Assembly (NCBI GenBank): GCA_030035585.1
Contig: CM057481.1
Coordinates: forward strand, 61,327,128 to 61,391,127
Length of the DNA: 64,000 nucleotides
Source of the DNA: Dugong dugon
Lineage: Eukaryota > Chordata > Mammalia > Sirenia > Dugongidae
Reading direction: 5' to 3'
In this document: one piece after another, positions 57,191-64,000 of the stretch
How the letters are laid out: the number at the start of each line of letters is the position of its first letter
Numbering within the stretch: position 1 is the first letter of the stretch
Position numbers and translations under genes: made by a program
The notes under the pieces: model-generated
Databases searched by the model: none
Told to the model about the DNA's origin: nothing
Seen by the model: the letters and a program-made list of their open reading frames with translations, nothing else

Positions 57191-57958
57191 TAGGTGTATT
57201 TACTCTACTTTCCCTCTTTCTCATCCTTCTAACCTACTTGGGGGTATACTTTTTTCCTTTGTGAAGACCTTACTGAACAACCCTCCACTAGACAGTACTA
57301 AATCTCTATTTCTGTAGGAGCTACCTAAGCGTATATATTGCATAAACTTCTACTTTAGCATTTATGCCACTGCATGGTAATTATTTATTTGTCTTCCATT
57401 CATCCTAGTCTGAGATTGTGAATAGAGGCACAAGAATGTACAATTTTTGTATCCCTACCACCACAAATCCTGCTTGACATAGACAGGCCCCAATAAATAG
57501 GAGTTTGTATTTATATATATTAAACTGACACTTCTGATAATCTTGTTTGTAAGTGGGGCTTATAAATACCATAGCTGAAACAACTGAAGCCACAAGAGAC
57601 ATGTATGGTAAAACAAATTCAAATGTAATATAGAGAGTTGGACTCCGCTAACATAACTCTGAATATCTTCAAATGCTAATACACTTGATTCTATATTGTG
57701 CTATCAGAGTTACTTTCAACTCTGTATGTATACATTGACATATCACGTATCATCAAACTTTTCCTCATTACCATCAGTTCACTGCATCGAACCAATATAA
57801 GAGAGCTTACTCTTACGTATCTTTGAGTGCACACAAGACCACTAAGTAACTCACAGACATTAATTATGTTTATAACAGTACTTTTGCATAATATCCATAA
57901 GTCCAAAGACTAAAAAAAAATTCAGCTAAGGGAGTTACAGCATTAAAAAGACAGAAAA
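57191..57958. other. Intron 6 stretch, mostly unassigned
   Basis: An L2-like 3' end may lie at about 57405-57500 (GAGATTGTGAATAGAGGCAC ... GGCCCCAATAAATAGG). The rest shows nothing I can name. Confidence 0.45.
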
Positions 57959-57959
57959 A

Positions 57960-58170
57960 CAAAAAAACAAAAACCCATTGCCTCCGAGTCTATTCTGACT
58001 CATAGCGACCCTATAGGACAAAGTAGAACTGCCCTATAGGGTTTCCAAGGCTGTAATCTTTACAGAAGCAGACTGCCACATCTTTCTCCCATGGAACGGA
58101 TGGTGAGTGTGAACCACCAACCTTTCAGCTAGCAGGTGAGTGCTTTAACCACTGTAACACTAGGATGCCT
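57960..58170 (-). mobile_element. AfroSINE, long type, with target duplication
   Basis: Minus copy with CCCATTGCCTCCGAGTC tail and CACTAGGATGCC inverse head. TTAAAAAGACA occurs on both sides. Confidence 0.9.
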
Positions 58171-58439
58171 TAAAAAGACAAAGAAAAGAAATAAAGCATC
58201 ACTTCTCTTCATTAATAAAGAGTAATGATTTTAAATAAAAGGTATGTTTTTCAAAAGGGAATATATTTTTATATTATATCCTCATAAGGTATCTAAGGTA
58301 TGTTAAGTATTATTAAAAGATCCCATAATTAATAAAATGTGTAGCATCTGGGTAGTCTGAATATCCTAGTTTCATACTGGAAAGGCCAAGAAAATATAGA
58401 GGGAAGAAAATGTATTTATATGTCATATCAATATGCTGA

Positions 58440-59180
58440 AAATTTTTATAATAACTCTAATATAAAGTGGTAACTTTGGTGAAGGGTAAGACAGTACACA
58501 ATACTGGGGAAGCTAGCACAGCTTGTACAAGGCAACATCACGGAAGCTCCACAGACACATCCAAAGTCCATGAAGGACCGAATTGCTGGGCTGAGGGAAC
58601 AAGGGAGAATGAAGAAAACAAGATACAAAGGAAAGATCAGTCCACAGGACTAATGGACCAAAACTACCATGGCCTCCACCAGACTGAGTCCAATACAACT
58701 AGATGGTGCCCGGCTACCACCACTGACTGCTCTGACAAGGATCACAACAGAGGGTCTTGGACAGAGCTGGAAAAAAATGTAGAACAAAATTCTAACTCAC
58801 AAAAGAAGACTAGACTTACTGGCCTGACAGAGACTGGAGAAACCCCAAGAGTATGGCCCCCGGACACCCTTTTAGCTCAGTAATGAAGTCACTCCCAAGG
58901 CTCACCCTTCAGCCAAAGATTAGACAGGCCCTTAAAACAAAATGAGACTAAAGGGGCACAACAGCCTAGGAACAAGGACTAGAAGAGATGAGGGGACAGG
59001 AAAGCTGGTAATAGGGAAACCAAGGTTGAAAAGGGAGAGTGTTGACATGTTGTAGGGTTGTTAACCAATGTTATAAAACAATACGTGTACTGTTTAATGA
59101 GAAACTATTTGTTCTGTAAACCTTCATCTAAAGTACAATTTTAAAAATCAATTAATTAATTAATTAAAAAAAAAAAAAAC
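58440..59180 (+). mobile_element. L1 3' UTR (elephant-type)
   Basis: GGTGAAGGGTAAGACAGTAC ACAATACTGGGG, TGGACCAAAACTACCATGGC and GTTGTAGGGTTGTTAACCAA TG lead to an (ATTA)n/A-rich tail at about 59147-59180. It matches 36157-36755. The 138-codon frame at 58467-58883 is a chance frame in the UTR. Confidence 0.82.
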
Positions 59181-59373
59181 TCTAACATAAAATAATCTCT
59201 CCTAAATTGTTAAAATCTAGGAGTTCCGTATTTTGATAGCATATGGCAAGTTGTGCAGCAGTCTTTTAATTTATAATTTTGGCAAAAAAAAATATGCAAC
59301 TTTTATTTAAGTGCATACCAATAAAATGAAATAATTTTAAATGATCCTTTTCCCAATGTCTATGTCATTTTAT

Positions 59374-59531
59374 GAAGCCCTAGTGGCATAGTGGTAAAGA
59401 GCTCGGCTGCTAACCAAAAGGCTGGCATTTCAAATCTACCAGCCACTCATTGGAAAGCATATGGGGCAGTTGTAATCTGTCCTACAGGGTCACTATGAGT
59501 TGGAACTGACTCAACAGCACCTAACAACAAC
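59374..59531 (+). mobile_element. AfroSINE, short type, RTE-type ending, target duplication
   Basis: From GAAGCCCTAGTGGCATAGTG to CAACAGCACCTAACAACAAC. ATGTCATTTTA occurs on both sides. Confidence 0.93.
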
Positions 59532-59904
59532 ATGTCATTTTAGAAACATTGATATGTTCTTTTCATCATATTTGCAATGGAAAAAACTACATGACATTAG
59601 CTATACTACTATCCAACACACTAATTTACAATATCATATACAGATATCAGGGAATAAAGGAAGGGAAATAAAACAATAACTGCATTTAAGTGAACCCTTC
59701 AAATCCATTTTTTACCATTACATACCATTAATGAAAGGCATTTGGCATTGAAAGAAAATGTATACTTTATATACAGTTTGGTATGTATCTTTTGAACCAA
59801 ATAAAAAGCATCTGTAAAACTGTAGAAAATATCAAAGAATAAATTTCCACAGGGAACTTCTCTATCACTATCATCTACTACATACCAGAAATCAAATTAT
59901 AAAC
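59532..59904. other. Intron 6 stretch, nothing recognised
   Basis: Short AT-rich segment between a SINE and an L1. Confidence 0.5.
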
Positions 59905-61330
59905 TAAGTAATAATTACAAAGCTGGCAAACACTTATACACTGTTGGTAGGAATGTAAAATGGTACAACCACTTTGGAAATTGATTTGGCGCTTCCTTAA
60001 AAAGCTGGAAATAGAAGCACCATATGATCCAGCAATCCCACTCCTTGGAATATATCCTAGAGAATTAAGAGCCGTCACACGAATAGATATATGCAAACCC
60101 ACGATCACTGCAGCACTGTTCACGATAGCAAAAAGATGGAAACAACCTAGGCGCTCATCAACGGACAAATGGATAAACAAATTATGGTATATCTACACAA
60201 TGGAATACTACGCAATGATAAAGAACGACGACGAATCCATGAAACATAACATGGATGAATCTGGAAGGTATTATGCTGAGCAAACTTAGCCAGTCACAAA
60301 AGGACAAACATTGTATAAGACCACTATTATAAGAACTCAAGAAAAGGTTTAAACACAGAAGAAAACATTCTTTGATGGTTATGAGGGTGGGGAGTGAGGG
60401 AGGGGGGTATTCGCTAACTAGAAAGTAGACAAGAATTATCTTAGGTGAAGGGAAGGAGAGCACACACTACAAGGGAAGTCAGCACAACTGGACTAAACCA
60501 AAAGCTAAGAAGTTTCCTGAATACAACCAAACACTTCAAGGGACAGAGTAGCAGGGGCGGGGGTCTGGGGATCATGGTTTCAGGGGACATCTATGTCAAC
60601 TAGCATTTTAAGAAAATGCTCTGTATCCCACTTTGCTGAGTGGCGACTGGGGTCTTAAAGGCTAGTGAGCAGCCATCTAAGATGCATCAATTGGTCCCCA
60701 CCCCCCTGGAGTAAAGGAGAATGAAGAACACCATGAACAGAAGTAAAGTATTAGCCCAAGACACAGAAAGGGCCACATAAACCAGAGACTTCATCAGCCT
60801 GAGACCAGAAGAACTAGATGGTGCCCAGCTACTACAATGACCTCCCTGACAGGGAACACAACAGAGAGTCCCTGATGGAGCAGGAGAAAAGTGGGGTGCA
60901 GAACTCAAATTCTAGTAAAAAGAGTAGACTTAATGGTTTGACTGAGACTGGAGGGACCCTCAAAGACACGGCCCCCAGACTGTCTGTTAGCCCAAAACTA
61001 AAACCATTCCCAATGCCAACTCTTCAGACAAAGATTAGACTGGACTATGGGACATAAAATGATACTCATAAAGAGTGTGCTTCTTAGCTCAAGTGGATAC
61101 ATGAAACTAAATGGGCAACTCCTGTCCAGAGGCAAGATAAGAAAGCAGAGAGGGTCAGGAGCTGATTGAATGGACACAGGAAATCCGGGGAGGAAAGGAA
61201 AAATGTGCTGTCACAATATAGGGCAAACAAGGAGGGTCACAAAACAATGTATGTATAAAGTTTTGTATAAGAGACTAATTTGAACTGTAAATTTTCACTT
61301 AAAGTACAGCAATAAAAAGAAAAAGAGAGA
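59905..61330 (+). mobile_element. L1 ORF2 end plus complete 3' UTR
   Basis: The frame at 59960-60289 encodes the ORF2 terminus (PYDPAIPLLGIYPRELR, FTIAKRWKQPR, LWYIYTMEYYAMIKND). The 3' UTR follows, with a G-rich stretch (about 60386-60400 and 60550-60570), a block identical in plan to 389-899, and an A-rich tail. 5'-truncated, and the youngest-looking L1 here. Confidence 0.9.
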
Positions 61331-62000
61331 TGATATCAAGAAACAAGCAGATAGTTTAGAAGTAAAAAAATGATAGGCTCAAAAACCGAATAAAGAAATT
61401 ATGTAATCTGAGTAATAGAGAGAAAATGGACATAAATAAATAAATAGAGCCTCAGGGACTTGTGAGGGAATAACAAAAGATGTAGCATTCTATCATTAGA
61501 GTATCAGAAAGATGAAAGAAAGACGATGGGCTGAAATTTTTTTTTGAAGAAATAATGGCTGAAAATCCCCCAATCTGGCAAAAAACACAAACCTACAGAT
61601 TGAAGAAGCTGAATAAACCCCAAGAAGGATAAACCCAAAGAGAGCCACACTGATATATCATATTCAAACTTCTGAAAGTTAAAGATAAAGAAAAAAATCT
61701 TCAGAGAAGAGAGAAACAAGACATAAGCCATAGGGGAAAAACAATTTAAATGACAGCAGATTTCTCATCAGAAGTCACAGAGGCCAGAAGAAATTGGCAT
61801 ATATTTCAAGTACAGAAAGAACTGTCAACCCAGAATTCTATATTCAGCAAAAATATGCTTTTGGAATGAAAGGAAACTCAAGAAATTCTAAGATTAAGCT
61901 GCCAGCACAACTACCCTAAAAGAATGGTTAGAAAATTTCTTGACCAAAAAGGAAAAGATAGAAGAAATCCTGAAACATTAGTATGGAAGAAAGAACAAAG
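61331..62000 (+). mobile_element. Old L1 fragment (region upstream of ORF2)
   Basis: GAAGAAATAATGGCTGAAAA TCCCCC, AAACCCAAAGAGAGCCACAC, TTCTCATCAGAAGTCACAGA GGCC and CCCAGAATTCTATATTCAGC are in L1M order and match 900-2104. Confidence 0.75.
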
Positions 62001-62560
62001 GAAATGGTAAAAATATAAATACAATAGGCTTTACTTTTTCTCTTGAGTTTTCTGAATAATGTTTAATGACTGAAGCAAAAATTATTATGTTTCCTGATGA
62101 AGTTCTCGTTCTCATTCTCCTTCTCTCTATATATTTATATAAATAAATGAAATACTTAAAACTATATTATAAATGTGGAGTGGCAAAGGAACATAAAAGG
62201 TAAAGTTTCTACACTTTACTTGAATTGTTAAAATGTAGCCACCAATAGAGGATGATAAGTTGTGTGTGTATAATGTAATAGCTAGAGTAACCACTTAAAA
62301 AAAAATCTACACGAAGAGATACATGTAAAAACACTACTTCAGGGTACCCTGTCCAGAAAGATAACTCAGTGAACTCTCTCCAGAGCAAAACATCAATTTA
62401 ACCAGTGAAAATTATACATATTCAAAGTCTCAGGAAACTATCCTAAGGGCATACAGCAAAAAGAGAAACATTCATTCAAAAAGGTCTATTGAAAGAACAG
62501 CAAGAGTCTGTAGCATTTCAACTACAATCCGTACCATTAACCTGTCTGCCCGAAATAAAT
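62001..62560. other. Intron 6 stretch, mostly unassigned
   Basis: AT-rich DNA between two L1 pieces, possibly degraded L1. Nothing distinct can be named. Confidence 0.4.
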
Positions 62561-63850
62561 TTACAGAGTTCAAAAACCCTTAACAAAATATTAGCAAACC
62601 AAATCTAAAACCCACTGAAATCAAGTCAATTCCAACTCACACTGACGCTACAGGACAGAGGAGAACTGCCCCACAGGGTTTCCAAAGCTGTAAATTTTAA
62701 TGGAAGTAGACTGCCACATCTTTCTGCCACACAGCAGCTAGTGGGTTTGAACCACTGACTTTTTGGTTAGCAGCTAAGCACTTTAACCACTGTGTCACCA
62801 GGGCTCCTTAAAGAAAATCTAGAAAGATATAAAAGGATTATACACTATGACCAAGTGGGATTTATCCCAGAAATGCAAGGTTGGTTTAACATCAAAATTA
62901 AATGTAATATACCATATTAATTGATAGATGTAGAAAACACATCATATAAAATATACCACCTTGTCATGATAAAAATGCTCAATCAACTAGAAATAGAAGG
63001 AAACTTCCTTACCCTGATAAAGAGCGTCTACCAAAAATAACTACATTATACTTAATGGTTAAAGACTCAATGCTTTCCCCACTAAGATCAAGAACAAGGT
63101 AAGGTTGCCTACTTTTGTCTCTTTTTTTTAATACTGTACATCATTATTCATTAGGGAAATTAACTTGAAACCATAATTAGATACCACTGCACACCCACTA
63201 GCATGGCTATAATAAAAAAGACAGAAAGCAATAAGTGTTGACAAAGATGTGAAACATTTGGAACAGAAACATTGCTGGTGGGAGTATGAAATCTGAGCTA
63301 CCTTGAAAAACAATTTGGCAGTTCCTCAAATGATTAAGCATACAGTTGTTATATGACCTAGCAATTCCACTCCTAGGTATATACTCAAGAGGAATGAAAA
63401 CATATGTTCACATAAATATTTCTACACAAATGTTTATAGGAGCATTATTCATAATAGCCAAAAAGTGTACACATACAAATGTGCATTAACTGATGAACAA
63501 ACAAACAAAAGGTGGTATACCCATGCAACAGCATGTTATTCAGTTATAAAAAGGAACAAAGTACCGATGCATGCTGCAACATGGATGACCCCAGAAAATA
63601 TTATACTAAGTGAAGGAACTCAGTCACAAAAGACTGCACATTGTATGATTCCATTATATGAAATGCCCAGAACAGGCAATCCATAGAGACAAAAAGTAGA
63701 GTAGTGGTTGCTTAGGGCTGAAGAAGTGGGGAGGAAAGGGTGAGAATGAAGACTGACTGCTAATGGCCATTCAAAATAATAAGTTAAACAACAAAAAAGT
63801 GAAAGCAAAATAAATTGTCAGATTAAAAACAGAGAAAATTTGTTCCCAGT
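62561..63850 (+). mobile_element. Old L1 ORF2 remnant with internal deletion and AfroSINE
   Basis: The RT region (TATGACCAAGTGGGATTTAT CCCAGAAATGCAAGG) jumps near 63120 to the far C-terminal region (CATTATTCATTAGGGAAATT AACTTG, then TTCCACTCCTAGGTATATAC). Most of ORF2 between them is missing. A SINE at 62599 interrupts the start. Confidence 0.82.
62599..62808 (-). mobile_element. AfroSINE, long type
   Basis: Inverse head (GTGTCACCAGGGCTCC) and tail (CTGAAATCAAGTCAATTCC), with the long-type middle. Confidence 0.9.
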
Positions 63851-64000
63851 GAACTGGACTACAAGAAATTATAATTAAAGTTCTTTAAGACAGCAACCAC
63901 TAAATTTTTAAAAGGAGGTATATAGCTAAAAAGCCAATTGAGAAATTCTTAAAATATTTTGTTTAACAAAAAGAAAGCATTAAAAAAAAAGAAAGGAACA
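63851..64000. other. Window end, intron 6, nothing recognised
   Basis: AT-rich sequence to the end of the window. Confidence 0.4.

Noticed and set aside
58467-58883. 138-codon plus-strand frame
   Set aside because: It lies in an L1 3' UTR that recurs at 36157-36755, where the frame is not kept, and it shows no domain.
389-62000. Segmental duplication linking 389-2104 and 60768-62000
   Set aside because: Both ends have the same L1 3' UTR followed by a similar old L1 piece, but the junction sequences between the two parts differ, so chance adjacency of common repeats is simpler.
1-64000. CRISPR arrays, bacterial operons or phage modules
   Set aside because: No regularly spaced direct repeats with unique spacers, and the whole window has mammalian intron-exon structure and retroposons.

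Overview
This is mammalian nuclear DNA from an afrotherian, most likely a paenungulate such as an elephant. The species cannot be fixed from the window alone. Two things support this. First, about two dozen copies of the tRNA-derived AfroSINE lie throughout (head AGCCCTGGTGGCACAGTGGTTAA, shown as AGCCCTGGTGGC + ACAGTGGTTAA; tail GAGTCGGAATCGACTCGACGG split as GAGTCGGAATCG / ACTCGACGG). Second, there are RTE-type LINE 3' ends carrying the same tail, and L1 3' UTRs of a type I associate with elephants. No bacterial, plasmid or phage features are present: no operons, CRISPR arrays or ribosome-binding sites.

The window holds one protein-coding gene, read on the minus strand: KMT2C (MLL3), the histone H3K4 methyltransferase of the MLL3/COMPASS-like enhancer complex. 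Twelve consecutive coding exons lie between 55601 and 3736. All have AG/GT splice borders and uninterrupted, phase-consistent reading frames. Together they give 2121 nt, or 707 codons. By recall of the human gene they correspond to exons 7-18. They encode the N-terminal PHD-finger cluster (exons 7-11), a long Ser/Glu-rich linker (exons 12-15, with exon 14 alone supplying about 240 codons), a basic Arg/Gly-rich segment (exon 16), and the start of the second PHD cluster (exon 18). The promoter, first exons, later PHD fingers, FYRN/FYRC and SET domains lie outside the window.

Layout from left to right: 1-3735 is downstream intron; 3736-4130 holds exons 18 and 17; 4131-8838 is intron with an old L1 and a hairpin element; 8839-11355 holds exons 16 and 15; 11356-25646 is a 14.3 kb intron with L2, RTE, LTR and palindromic elements; 25647-31019 is a compact cluster of exons 14 to 10; 31020-44811 is a 13.8 kb intron dense in L1, AfroSINE and RTE, with a GC-rich block at 39035-39720; 44812-46963 holds exons 9 and 8; 46964-55438 is intron with L2, MaLR and hAT copies; 55439-55601 is exon 7; 55602-64000 is upstream intron, mostly L1.

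No previously undescribed gene system is evident. The items most worth a second look are three hairpin or palindromic elements (16904-17241, 5406-5620, 32030-32160), a 0.9 kb GC-rich block bounded by inverted ends (56285-57190), an orphan CpG-rich block (39035-39720), and paired LTRs that carry leader sequence. Human comparisons are from memory, not from an alignment.
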